From assembly GCA_037074705.1 (NCBI GenBank), contig CM073590.1:113170100-113234099 (forward strand): DNA of 64,000 bases, given 5' to 3'. Positions 10,701-22,445 of this stretch are shown here, one piece after another. Made by a program: the position numbers and the translations under genes. Each line of letters begins with the position of its first letter. Position 1 is the stretch's first letter. Under the pieces are notes generated by a model. The model did not search any database and was not told the origin of the DNA. It saw nothing but the letters and a program-made list of their open reading frames with translations. The DNA comes from Zhengitettix transpicula. Lineage: Eukaryota; Arthropoda; Insecta; Orthoptera; Tetrigidae.

Positions 10701-13071
10701 TAGGCCCTGGGTCCATTCCATGAATATTTTGGCTTGTTTGCTTAGTAAATTATTCAGGACAAGTACAAACCGCATGTGGCCTTTATTCCGATACTCTTAT
10801 CGCGCCCTTTCCAGTTTAACGATGATATTTAGGTTTTACGCTGGAGCGTTCTGACCTGTATAAAGGATTTCTTGGTCAGGAATGTAAAATATTGACGACT
10901 GAGCCTTTGAAGGTGCTGTATTATTCAGGCGGCATCGGCTATAATCTCTCAGTCGCCGTGTTTCACAGGGAAGTCTTTCGTGCGGGCAACAAGCCAAGAC
11001 CATTCTCCGGAACATGCAGTGGTTGTTTATTGTTCTGCTTCTATTAACGCCACAACGGTAGCTAAGAAATGAATCCCTGATTCAGTAATTAACAGCGTTG
11101 TGTATACTCCAGCGCAATAAACAATCGTTTCAGACCAAAGCCACTACTCCACTGCTGACTGCTGTAATTCGGTTAAAAACAGCTGTTTCCTTTTAGCAGT
11201 GGTGTGAGCGTCATGAGTTTTATCGCGGATATATTTCAAAATGGCGTTTGAACTCTGTTGAAATAGAAACATTGGTGTAATTTAGTGGTCTTCTCAGATC
11301 ATAAATTTTTCTCTCCTAGTCTGTAGACACTTAGAATTAAATAATTTATATTTTTAACAATTGAGTTTCAACTTGGTAGCAGTTAAATAAGAAATTCAGC
11401 ACAACCAAGTGAGATTTCATCTGAGCAATCACTATATTCGTACATCTTAGGCCTGTCAGATGAATTACCATTATTGGATAAATTGCAACAGACGAAAACG
11501 TAGTGTATTAAATTGCAGGTTAGACTTTATTGATCTTAGAAGTTAATATAGGTGTAGATTTTCCGGGTGAAATAGCTGCTGAAATCGTGTAATTATATTT
11601 TAAGGTCATTATTAAATTTATTGTAAATTTGTATTTCTTGGGTGAATACAACACCAGATGAAGCCGAGCCGTCTAGCCTCTTACCTCATCTAAAATCGTA
11701 TGGAGTGTTTCCTTTCATTTTGCCTCTGGCGTGTAACTGCAAGGCGACTGAAAATCTTGACTCTGTTTTAGCTTTTGGCGGAGATTTCTTAATTACTATT
11801 GGATCCCCACTTTGGGTTTGATATATTGAAGAGGGTCTGGAAAATCGGCAGGGTCGCTCTTCGACGCTCGGCCAAGACGGTTGGCTTTGGGTGTTTCCAT
11901 ATTCTTTCTCTTCATTTAAACTTATCTTTATGCTTCAAGTGTTGTGTTCTACATATATTTACAGTCTCTGAGCCTGAGTGCCAAGTCATGAACGGACCAT
12001 AATTCTTTCCTATTTTGTTTCCTAAATTCTCCGTTCCGCCTTTCCGTTCTCCCCATAACTATCCCTAACTATCCCGATAATATAGAGAACTATGAGAAGT
12101 TATCTTTGACTCCAACCCGGGTGCCGTTTAGTAAGCACGGCGTTTCGTCGACTAGCTCCATCAACATCTTCACCATTAAACTGCAATTATTATCGCTATG
12201 AAATTGGGGGAGACTGGCCATTTATTGTTTGCATAAGTTCCTTCAAGTCTAACTTATTATTTTAATTCGAATACTTTTTCTTGTAAATCTGCCCTTACTA
12301 GGCTTAAAGTCCATAAAGAAAGTTATTTTATATTAACTTACATGTCATTCCTTCTCCCAATACATTTTATCATTAAACATACATCAGTGTGATCTCAATT
12401 TTTATCCCAGAAACGGTACTTTGACTTTTCAGTATATATATATGAATAGTTTTGTTGTGTAATTTCAGTGTTGAAAATATTCAATGCTAAACATTGGTAT
12501 AACTCGACGTAAGAAATTCTATTGAAGATCATGGTGCATTGAAGCCACAAGTAAGAGAAGAACAGCGCTCTGCCGAATAATGCCTAGTATTAATTTAAAT
12601 TACGTTTAGTAACTAAATTTTTCTCAGGATTAATTATTAATAACTACCATAATGTGTTAATTTTCATTAATTGCTCTTATAAATTCGTAAGAACATATAA
12701 TCATAATATTAATATGATTTTTATGTATTTAATAACGTATCGTATTTTTTCTTTGAAGGCTAAAAAACAAAAATACATCTATATTTTTGGGAAATTACAG
12801 ATATGTTACAAAAAACCACATTTTACAGCACATTTTCCGAAAAATTATATTTCAGACTATCGAAATAGGCGTGGGATTTATTTTTCGCGAGCGGCAATAA
12901 AATACTCAGCTGCTGTCAAGGGGTGTGACCAAGATCACGTAGATACGAAGAGCTATTAAGTTTCGGAGATGGTTAGGGAAAGTTGAAGTTGAACATTTTC
13001 AAATAAACAGTTATGAACATGAAGTTACCAATTAAATTTAATGATAATAAGTGATCTAAAGTGAGCTGTTT
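7752..13071. other. Non-coding upstream region
   Basis: Mostly AT-rich with no recognised gene. Short frames at 9095-9448 (plus), 10578-10775 (minus) and 12654-12959 (plus) show no domain motif and have compositional bias typical of chance frames. A short (GT)n lies at 9474-9489. A higher-GC patch (about 10790-11220) could be conserved non-coding sequence or an untranslated exon but gives no coding evidence. Confidence 0.35.
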
Positions 13072-13483
13072 TTTTTGGTGTAGACAGGCTATGTATAGGG
13101 TAATCCACATAGTGGTAACTCCCCTCTTATAGCATAGGAAAGGGATTTGAAAGGGGGGATGCGAAATGGTAGAGGAAGGCAGTCAAGGGTTAACTAGGGC
13201 TCCCGGGCTATGGTTTAAGGATCCTACCCGGCAATTCGCCCAAAAGTGATGCAGAGAGAACCCTAGAAAAATCTGCATCAGGTAGGTCGGGCATTGTACC
13301 CACGCCCTTCCGATGGCAGGAGATGGGTTAGCTGTGGGGTCGCAGCTTCCCCCTCTCCGTGCCATAACCGTTTGAGGAGGCAGCTGGCCGACTATTCCAA
13401 TAGGCATAGCAGACAGCTCTTACCGTATGCACAAGGTCTGCGACCCCGGAACATACACCTCTCGAAACAGGCCGAGATGCCTC
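13072..13483 (-). repeat. Family B element, copy 1
   Basis: A GC-rich repeat whose + strand begins after a T-run with a GGCTATGTATAGGGTAATCC segment and continues through the landmarks GGGCATTGTACCCACGCC and GGAACATACACCTCTCGAAA. The T-run is a poly-A tail on the minus strand, so minus is taken as sense. An open frame on the minus strand (13183-13407) resembles those in copies 2, 6 and 7 (SAIPIGIVGQLPPK type). Truncated at 13483, where another repeat module follows. Confidence 0.8.
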
Positions 13484-13620
13484 TTAAGCCTTCTTATTGG
13501 AAGATTCTCCTCAACACTGCTGCAGGTAAATTATTCCAATCCTTTATCGATCTGTTTAGGAATGAGAGTTTCCCTACGTCTGTTTTTTGCGGTCTCGTTT
13601 TGATTTTATATTTGTGAATC
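13484..13620 (+). repeat. Module shared with the 40.29-40.39 kb insertion
   Basis: The stretch from CAGGTAAATTATTCC through TGTTTTTTGC matches 40307-40381 and gives a conserved GKLFQSF..LFRNE.FPTSVF reading in both places. It joins the truncated end of family B copy 1. It may be a fragment of a retroelement coding region, not otherwise recognised. Confidence 0.6.
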
Positions 13621-15438
13621 CCTCTGATAAAGTGAGGTGGTTATTCGATCTTATCCCGTATGCCTTTCCATGCTATATTATCCGCGTATCGTTTGAAAAG
13701 TGCGCAATGTCTATCTTTCTTCGGTCTGGTTGCCAAAGATTCCCACACTAATTTCTCTACCTTTTTTATTAAATATATTAGCAATTTTATAATTCATGGG
13801 ATATGAAATATGGAAGAAACGAGACAGTAATTCAGAGGAGGTAGATTAGGTTTAACCTACTTTAGAGAATATCTACGGTAATGATTTTATAGAAAGCATA
13901 GAATCTATGAACACCTCTTTTACCTGCTAGAAACTACAATAGAGGAAGGGAGTTCAAGGAATTTTCGTCTGGGAAAATACTTTTCAAAAATGAAGAGCGA
14001 AAAATACTAAATAATGATTATAGCTATTGAGCCAAAAGTCCTCTTTGAAACAGAGTTTCCTTAGATAATATTAAATTGAACATCTAGTATCACTGAATAT
14101 TTTCTGTACATATTATTTTGTATTTTTAAAATTGTTGTGCTTAATGAAGTATTCAAATCCAAAATAAATTCCAACCTTTAAAGCCGTAAGTCGATAACAT
14201 TTCAGTCATCTTATTTATTTCCTCAATTACAAGGCCAACATTTTAGTTAAATTCACTATTCAACAATGTTTCCTTGTGGAAATTGATAGAATAATTTCAA
14301 AATCACACTAAACGGTTTGCATTCAAATATTACGGCAGAGATATAAAAGAAGCAGAAACAGAAGAGATGTTTCAACTATGCACAGTAGGAGCCATACGAC
14401 TCCAAATGATACGAAAATCATAATTTTCCACAAGAAACTAATGTTCAGTATCCTGTAACGTATATGCGTTGCGAAACAAATTTTCTTAGAGAAAGCTGTA
14501 GTTGCGAATCCTATGTTAGTTCTTTATCAAATTTTCATAAGAGGTTAGTTGTGGAATATAAATGAGAATATTTATAATTGAAAAACAACTTATGCCGGAA
14601 AAGGATTTAGTAATACCAACAACTTGTACGCGTACTATTAAAGTCAAGGGAAGTTTATTTATCTCATAGGAGTTTCCTCTCGCATTACATACAATTCATC
14701 TTACTAAATTTGGTCATAATCCATATACTGACTACAGAATAGTGCATTGTAATGCCACAGAAAATACGTACCTTCAAATTAACAAAATTAGCAATTGCTG
14801 TTGTAGTAATCGATTCGTGTTAAAATTTCGTGACAAAAAAATCTAACGCAGCTACAAGATGAGGCCCTTGTGAGACAGATATAAGTCGGTTTATTCCAAG
14901 TCATATTTTTAGACTCTGTATGGATGATATCGACTCACTGAGAATTTTATTTTTTAGTTCGTGTACTTGAGCATAGGGAAATTTCGGTAGTCGTATCTAA
15001 GAAAATTCCAGAGGATTACTGCAGCCATTCAAGGAAACCGGCCATGGGATATTTGTCTCCTATCAAGAAAAAAATTAGAATATCAATTTCAAAACATAAT
15101 GAACTCAGAAAAGGGACTCGGTTACGCCAAAATATTCCTCACGGGATGAAATAAACTATCACAATACCATAAATAATTCTGAATTTGAAAGACGGATCTA
15201 AGAAAAAAACAATCAACACATTTGTCAGTTTTCAGCAAAATTTACACAGCGATCACTTGTCCCAGAGACAGCGAGGAGAGTAGTAATCTAATTACATATG
15301 TTCATTTCACCAATGAGCATGCAACTTCTCGGCACCGCACGCAAGATTCATTTGAAAAATATTGGTGTGTGTAGCGCCATGTATAATATCTAATATTTGC
15401 CATTTATTTAAGTAGCTCATTGAATTTCTCCTTTTTTT
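13621..15438. other. AT-rich non-coding, nothing recognised
   Basis: No open frame of note, SINE box or repeat shared with other parts of the window was recognised. Confidence 0.4.
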
Positions 15439-15868
15439 TAGGGCAACAGGCTACATGAAGGTAATCCACGTTAGGCAACTCCCCTTTAATAGCATAGGAA
15501 GGGATTTGAAAGGGGGGATGCGGAAGGGTAGAGGAAGGTAGCCAAGGGTTACTAGGGCCCCCGGGCTATGGTTTAAGGATCCTACCCGGCATTCGCCTAA
15601 AGAAATGCAGGGAAAACCCTAGAAAAACCTGCATCAGGTAGGTCGGGCATTGGGTACTTGTCCCACGCCATTCCGATAGCGGGAGAGGAGTTTGCTGTGG
15701 GGACGCAGCATTCCCTTCTCCGTGCCTCGACCAGTTTAGGAGGCAGCTGGCCGACTATTCCAATGGGAATAGCGGACAACTCTTACCGTATGCCCAAGGT
15801 CTGTGACCCCGGAACATACACCTCTCAAAACAGGCCGAGGTGCCTCGGCTTTTGCGAACCTTAGTTAA
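15439..15868 (-). repeat. Family B element, copy 2 (near full length)
   Basis: Contains all landmarks of the family in order from the T-run/GGGCAACAGGCTACATGA end to CAGGCCGAGGTGCCTCGG. Both the minus frame (15597-15779) and the plus frame (15658-15864) are open as in the other copies. The flanks show no clear target-site duplication. Confidence 0.85.
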
Positions 15869-16599
15869 AAAACGGTTCTTCGTGGAATGTCGAATCCTTT
15901 TATGCATCCCTTTTTTATGATTTAGATCCATTTTTAACCCTGAGAAGAAAGCTTCAATTTATTTATTTTTGAATATTTTAAATTCTAATCAACTTTTGTG
16001 AAAATTTAGTTATTATAAATACGTTAAGAAACAAATATTAAAACCATACCTCGAAATAAACGTTCTTCCTGTACACAAAATAGATTTTTTAAATATAAAA
16101 AGTCTGTAATTTACAAACATATAATGATAATAAAGAGACTAAAATAGGTGATAAAACAAATACTATTACAACGTTTCTACCAACTTGTTGCTATCGCCAG
16201 GTGTTGAATATAGCAAACGCATTCTGAACGGCGCGTGGCTCAATCCAGGTCACGTCCACAAGAACTTACTATTTTCAACACCTGGTGAAAGAAACGTGTG
16301 GTATTAATTTTATCAAATAATTTGGCTATTTAATGGTTAATTCATTATCGACTGGTTAATTACAAATAGATTTTTACCTATTAGAAAGTTAGACTTTAAG
16401 TTATTTTTATGCCTGTCTGATATTTTGCCGACAGCCGTTGAAATAAACGGATATAAGAGTTGTGGGATGAGTATCAAACCCTGTGTCATAGTTGTAGTTT
16501 GATTTAATAAATTCGGATAAAAAGTTCCACAGAAAGACATTTTGCGGACATCAGGTTCCAAGAAGAACAGGCTGATTCTATCAGAGGATCTTTTCACCC
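15869..16599. other. AT-rich flank with a foldback at 16197-16285
   Basis: No coding signal; the minus frame 16337-16597 has no motif. This stretch lies directly upstream of the receptor 5' leader. Confidence 0.4.
16197..16285. repeat. Foldback: 12-bp perfect inverted repeat
   Basis: CCAGGTGTTGAA (16197-16208) and TTCAACACCTGG (16274-16285) are exact inverted copies. Outside them, ACGTTTCT (16172) and AGAAACGT (16289) also pair. On the minus strand the left flank reads CCTGGCGATAGC...TAGAAACGT, a decayed form of the hammerhead-like motif. Located about 0.6 kb upstream of the receptor ATG. Confidence 0.7.
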
Positions 16600-16862
16600 G
16601 CCTTTGTGAGGTTTTTGACGCAGCTGAAAGTGCAAGCCGAACTCCTATCCTTGGGACTTAGATTCTCCCCTCCCCCGACACGTATGAATTAAATATGCAC
16701 TTGTTGCTGAGAGAGTCGGGTCTTTTGATTTGCCGATAGTGGAAGATCGCACGGAGGGTCCGGGCCTGCGCCGTGGCGCCGGCGTCCGCGCCGAGCTCAG
16801 TGCGACTCGCGGCTCAGCTTCGGCCATGTCGGGGCCGTGACGGGCTCCAGGCTCCATGCTCC
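16600..16862 (+). promoter_or_regulatory. CpG-rich 5' leader and possible core promoter of the receptor gene
   Basis: GC content rises sharply from about 16620, and CpG is dense from 16745 onward. An arthropod initiator-type TCAGT lies at 16797-16801, about 65 bp before the chosen ATG, with no TATA box in front of it. Two very short uORFs (16826-16840 and 16856-16873) precede or overlap the main start. An alternative is that this is the 5' part of a larger non-first exon: a weak acceptor-like pyrimidine run ending in AG lies at about 16740. No TSS data are available, so the promoter call is inference. Confidence 0.35.
16826..16840 (+). other. Upstream ORF 1 (4 codons plus stop)
   Basis: ATG TCG GGG CCG TGA lies in the frame offset from the receptor ORF, 37 bp before its ATG. 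It may dampen translation of the receptor if included in the mRNA. Confidence 0.4.
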
Positions 16863-16873
16863 ATGGATGCTAA
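16856..16873 (+). other. Upstream ORF 2 (5 codons plus stop), overlapping the receptor start
   Basis: ATG CTC CAT GGA TGC TAA starts 7 bp before the receptor ATG, in another frame, and terminates 11 bp inside the receptor coding sequence. This arrangement could favour reinitiation or leaky scanning. Confidence 0.4.
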
Positions 16874-17025
16874 CGCGACGTGGACGCAGGACAATGCGTC
16901 GTCGTCGTGGGGAAACGCTTCGATCAACGGCACGGACGCGGCGGAGGCCGGCGCCGACCTGCAGCTCCTGGCCACCGTCGCCACGGCCCTCGTGCTGGGG
17001 CTCGTCATCCTCGCCACCGTCGTCG
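16863..17025 (+). CDS. First coding exon of a 5-HT1/5-HT7-like serotonin receptor (GPCR)
   Basis: This exon encodes the N-terminus and first half of helix 1 of a class A biogenic-amine GPCR, a plasma-membrane receptor expected to signal through G proteins. The 54 whole codons begin MDANATW and carry four N-glycosylation sequons (N4-A-T, N11-A-S, N18-A-S, N22-G-T), as expected of an extracellular tail. A hydrophobic stretch from about residue 35 ends LVLGLVILATVVG. That string, normally followed by N-V-F-V-I, is typical of insect 5-HT1 and 5-HT7 receptors; dopamine and octopamine receptors look different here. The ATG at 16863 is chosen because it lies in the open frame, sits in CC-ATG-G context and is preceded by two short out-of-frame uORFs. 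The open frame extends upstream to a GTG at 16773 without an ATG. The exon stops at a splice donor after the first base of the Gly-55 codon (phase 1). The segment is GC- and CpG-rich against very AT-rich surroundings. Exon 2 is not in the window. The choice between 5-HT1 and 5-HT7 cannot be made from this piece. Confidence 0.8.
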
Positions 17026-17031
17026 GTGCGT
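17026..17031 (+). other. Splice donor (phase 1) ending the receptor exon
   Basis: G|GTGCGT interrupts the Gly codon of the TM1 motif ...ATVVG. Reading through the donor gives an unrelated tail that stops at 17117, so the hydrophobic helix is truncated unless splicing occurs. From memory, aminergic receptor genes often have an intron at this position (G|GN before N-V-F-V-I); this was not checked here. Confidence 0.7.
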
Positions 17032-20000
17032 CCTTGTCCTTGTACTCGTGCAAGTACAGTAGTCCTAGACTAAGTAAACTATCTCCGATGTGTTCGGCGA
17101 CTATCTCCCAGTACTAATCATGATAGTGCGATTCATTGCAAAGAACGAATGCATAAAATTTATTTCCAGTTCTTTATATTAGTACCCACTTCGAACTTGA
17201 ATTATGGTGGAACAGTTCAATAATAATTTTTTATTATATTCGCAGAAAATAGGTTAGAAAATTAGAAATACAGCGTACACTAGCCTTCGTGAGTGCTAAC
17301 AATTGCATGGGTTTACTGTCTCAACATTCAAATACCTGCGGATCATCTTTGTTATATTTTTTTATATCTCAATATAACTCCAGCAGAAGTTGCGTGATCG
17401 AAGTACAATTCCCACTAAACTCTTCGCACAGTAACATCGGGATTACGGACAGATTAACAGACCAGGAACAAAAAATTACTCACTCTAAAGATAATAGCAT
17501 TAAATGAGGAAAAAACTCATTCTTAAATGTTTTGAGTGGATTATTCATTGGATATGGACATGTATATGTATGTGTGTGTGTTTAATTAATTATTATCCTC
17601 GGCATCGATGATGTGAAGACGCGTGTTACAGCCGATAAAACACGAGTCGCATTCCTAAGTAAAAGTATAATACAATATTGAAATATTAGGAATATTACCA
17701 TTAGTAATATTAGTAACCAATTTCACTAACATGACAAATAATATTCCGGATAATGCGTTTTTATTTTTAATGTAATGAATTATCTTTTGCGAATAAGGTT
17801 TATGATATTTTTATAGTTACGGTCCATTTTAATTTAATTGAAGGAAAATCGTCTGGATTTACTAAATATTTACCAAAGGTTTAACCTGCATAATTTAAAC
17901 AATATTTTATTCATCAAATATGCCACATACATAAAACATTTATTGGATCGCTATTTGATAGATTTTAATAAGATTTTGGTGATAAAAAGCTTTCTTTTTC
18001 AACTAAATCATCAATTATTTTCACGGGCAGTCAAATAAATATACCTAAAATTATATATATAATATTTATGTAATTGACAATACTTAAATCGAAGTTTCTC
18101 GAATATTTGTGCAGTTTGTGTAACATACATTGTTTTGGTGCATTGTGATATTAAAAAAAGTATGTTTCTTCAATAATAATGGCAAATAAGTCGAATTATT
18201 TGTAATATGCGTGTTCTATAAACTGTTATAATATTTTTAGCCTCTAACTATCATTATTTTTCAAATATCTTGTTTCTGGCAGAAAGTGACTTTAATTGAT
18301 TAATTGAATTCAAAAGAATGTCATTTATCATTAAATAATTAATAGAAGGTCGCCGTTACATTCCTAATTTTCAAATTAAAGTGTTAAATGTTTTTAAAAA
18401 TACATTCGTGACTTTTAATAGAACAGGCTATACGTTAATAATCTGACCCAGATAGTTTGTAGTAAAATCTTGATTATATACGGGAAACTTGTGCTTCGTT
18501 TTTAGTCGTTAACGACTACAAATTCTTCACTTAATTTTACATACGTGTACAGTGCAAAAATAAATAAATCTGGCGGATATGACGCGATTTAACGACCAGT
18601 GCAAAAATAATATTGGTTAAAGAATTTTATTTCACAGTTATATCCAGTGACCTTTAATAATTACATTCTCAAAATACTTAGTTTCATAACTTCATTACTT
18701 CTAATGCTATAGGAAAATAATTACAATATATGTAAGACCTAATGTTTCAAATATTAATATCGGATTATGTTAAATATTTTGTGTGTGTTTACTAGTAAAT
18801 TTTAAGTAACTGATATAAAAAGGGATACAGATTTCTGTGTGCCGTACTGCACTGTAAGTGTAAAATTAAATCATACAGCTATTTTTGTCACATTTTGCCG
18901 GATAAAACGAGTATAGAAGGAACACCAACATGGTGATTAAATTATAAAGCGTAAATAAATTATTTGTGTATAAGCGTATCCGTTTTCCTTGAGCGAGGTA
19001 TAAATTCTGTTTTGCTTTGAAGACATCAGCATCAGTTTTATGACCTCCCTTTCTTTGATAATTTATAACGAGCAGCAACTTCATTTTGCACATTCCTTTG
19101 CCTTTGATATTTTAGCCATAAATTTTACAGAAATATGAAATGTATTTTTAGTATCTTTAGCGTTAGTTTTATTGCTCCATAATAGTTCCTAAAATATTGT
19201 ACTTTATAGCAATTGAGCGTCACTACTGCTTCTGAAATTTGGTACTTATAACATCTTAAAAGACAATTTCTTTTAATTGGTCATATTACTGTAGCATGAA
19301 ACGTTTCAAAACTCTACATTAATGTAAAGATATAAATATAAACTTTTTCCCATTTATTTGATGCCACAACGTATTAACAGTAATATTAATATATCTCGGA
19401 CTTTAAAGAATTTCTAAATTAATGCAAAGATTACCGTTTTTACAGGTATGAGGTCATTTTCACCTTCAAAATAGTGTCCGTGTTATTCTCAACCAACCTA
19501 AAAGCTATATATTCTCTTATCTGGATGTCATTTAAAATTTGCAAATAGCGCAAACCGGTGTGTGTAGTTCAAAAACCTTTCACCTGACCATTTCGAAATT
19601 ATCATAATCGTAGAAGTGCGCGTGCAGTGTAATATTTATGAGCATTAAAATATGTTTACGAACATGAATGCCGTGTTATCTATAGTCCTGAGTAATATTG
19701 CGGTAATAATGGAATTATTTGAATAATTTAAAGCATAATAACCATTGGTTGTTACAGTTAACTGTATTTTATTAGTCAGTTATGCGCAAGGGAATATTTT
19801 AACTGGTACAGATTTAAAATATAAACACAAAGTATTGTGTTGTGTTTTCACCAGGCAGTGACAACTAGCAGGATAATCAAGAGCATCTATTTTATTTTCT
19901 CTCCAAAACACGTCCAACTTCAATTTTCACTTACATAAAGAGATCACTTGAAAATTATTCTAATTTTGTTCCGTTTTAAATTAATGACGCAAATCTTATT

Positions 20001-22400
20001 CATTCTTTTTTTAAAGAAAGGTTAAAAACTGTGCATAAAAACAAAAATACCTTGATTACCGATTATAACGTATTTTATTATCAAATATTAGCCTTAAGGT
20101 GTTTCGCATTTCTTTTCAATGAAAGCCAGTGTTATTGTGATAAAAATACTCGTATGAATTGTGTTAGTATATTAAACAGTGATAATGATGAAGTCTTACG
20201 GATAACATCAGCTCTATGTAGTATTTATTAACTTAATAAATATAAATGAACGAAATAATAAAAAAGACGTAGCAAATTGTAAGCACGCAAATCAAATGAA
20301 ATATTAAAAATTATATATTTTGATGTGGACTAAAAATTATTGTGTTTGAATTTATTTCTAGTTTCTATCTGTTTATTTATTGTAATTATGTTTCGGGGAA
20401 TTTAGCTACTGTCGACGTTTCTTTGTTTTGCGTCTACTTCGTACTTCTCAAATGAAAATCATAAATAAATATATTTATTAATTCAATATGAACTAAAATT
20501 CTTGATGAGGATTTATAAGTATGCTAAATCAAAAATGACGTTGAGCAATAATTTTTTGTAAGAATTATAATTTGAACGATTTGCCTGCAAGCAGAATTAA
20601 GACTTCCCCTGAGATTACAGAAGTGTTTACAAAGTACATAAATAAATAGGCAAATAACGGACAAAATTATGTGATAAAATAAATATCACAGAACGTTTCT
20701 GTATTCGTTGTTTCTTTCATCATGTGATTAAAAAAACGCAAGAGCCGTCACCTGACTAAAGCAACAAGTTTTGCATAAGCATTTTTTGTCTGTTATATTG
20801 CTATTTATTTTTATAATTAGTATACTTTTAGCACAACCGTTGTATATTTTATAATTACAACAAAAGTGTTCAGTAAAATGTATTACAGTGTAATGTTATT
20901 TTTCACTATCGTTAAGTCTGTTATAAACAATAATTAAATATGACCAAAAACCGTCAGAATAAATTTATTTTCTGATTTAATTAAAAGTTACATTAAATAG
21001 ACAATACATTTTAGCTTTCAGTAAAAATTAAATTACGGACTGTAGAAGAACATTTATTCCCTTTCCTTCGGATCGCTTTAGGTAAAGAAGGAGTTTAAAG
21101 TTTATTTTAATTATCTTAAATATCAAACTTTTTATGTATTTGCGTACAATGTATAATTTAGATGATCTTATACAACCTCAATGGCCAAAAATTATTTTAC
21201 TCTTTATAAAGTCAGTTATTGTTCACTTTTAATTATATTATTTTTGTGAAATATAATTGAAGTGATTATTTTTATACAATACGCATAAAGTAACAAGGAA
21301 TAGCGAATTTATTTTCTTTGGAGTAACACTTAAAGCCTCATGAATAAGTGATTCTATTCTTTTACAATTGAAGTGTCGTGATCTAATTTACAGATATGAA
21401 GAATGCTGTGCTGATTTCACTGTAATATTTTTTTTCATATTTCGTAACGTAATTATATATTTATAATCAGTGTGTTTTTTTTATCACTGTTGAATTTTAA
21501 GTTTACGGCTCCAGGTGTCCCTAAATCTGAGCTGTACATATTTTCTCTCCAATTTGTGCGCGAACTTCCTCGCCTCTAACGCAGGAGTCGGTTAAGCATA
21601 AATATCAATTATCTGCCACCCGCCGAAACTTTCCTGTCGCCGTTCTGATTACCCGCGTGCAAGGCTGAATTGAGTAATAATGCGGCACTTTATCCACATA
21701 AGCGTTCGCATATAAGAGCGAGTGACAGCTAGACCGACGATTGATAACGCACTACATCCATATTTATCTACGTAATTTGCTGCCCGAAATTTCCTAATAA
21801 ATAGGAATTGACGCATGTAGAATTGACGTATGCTGTACATGACGTGTCGTTTAGATGATTCGCTGTGCCGACCTCTCTGTAAATCAATTGTGCACTGACG
21901 TAAAATACAATTGCGAACGTGCCCCTCGTATCTGAGCAGGATAAATTATCACTGATTGTATGGCGACACGCGTGATGTGGCTTCGTGTAGTGCTTGACCG
22001 GATTATTTCGTCACTGACTGGATTCTGAATGGCCAACATTCCAAATTATGGGACCCTTGTTTCGAGTACTTTGTAGCGCAGTCCAATTTCCGAACTGCTT
22101 CAACTACCAATTACGAGAATCTCGTTTTAGGAATTGTATCTCGAAATATTTACTTACTCTTCTCTTAAATGAGAATAAATTAATAATTTTGTTCAATGCA
22201 TTCATTTTTCTGATTTTAAATAAAATAAAATAAATCACAATAAATTAAGAAAAAATTTATTTTAACAGAATTAACCAGTCATGCATTGTATGTTTGTTTT
22301 GTAATCTGTTAATTGAATTTTTTTACACCTATTTGAATCCACGAAGCCACAAAAGTTTTATTTATATTACATAGATTTAAATACATCTTCTATTTATTAT
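17032..22400. other. Intron, AT-rich, no recognised feature
   Basis: This is the start of the presumed long intron of the receptor gene. The sequence is low-GC with scattered short open frames (such as 17289-17507 and 17838-18038) that have no recognisable motif. No exon matching receptor helix 1-2, no SINE and no long repeat shared with the rest of the window was recognised. Confidence 0.5.
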
Positions 22401-22403
22401 TAT

Positions 22404-22445
22404 ATTACCTGATGAAATCCCAAATAAGGGAGGAAACATAGTAAT
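22404..22445 (+). ncRNA. Hammerhead-ribozyme-like motif 1 (best canonical core)
   Basis: Seen directly: stem I 5' strand ATTAC (22404-22408), core CTGATGA (22409-22415), stem II TCCC/GGGA (22418-22421 / 22428-22431), core GAAA (22433-22436), then CA, the TA that would precede the cleavage site (22439-22440), and stem I 3' strand GTAAT (22441-22445). This is the layout of a type-I hammerhead with a minimal stem III. Stem II has unpaired or mismatched nucleotides at its base (AA on one side, G on the other), so catalytic activity is uncertain. Probably a relic of a PLE terminal repeat. Confidence 0.5.

Noticed and set aside
16645..17053. Minus-strand frames opposite the receptor exon
   Set aside because: They are open only because the DNA is GC-rich. 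The plus strand has the GPCR helix, sequons and a splice donor; the minus frames have no motif.
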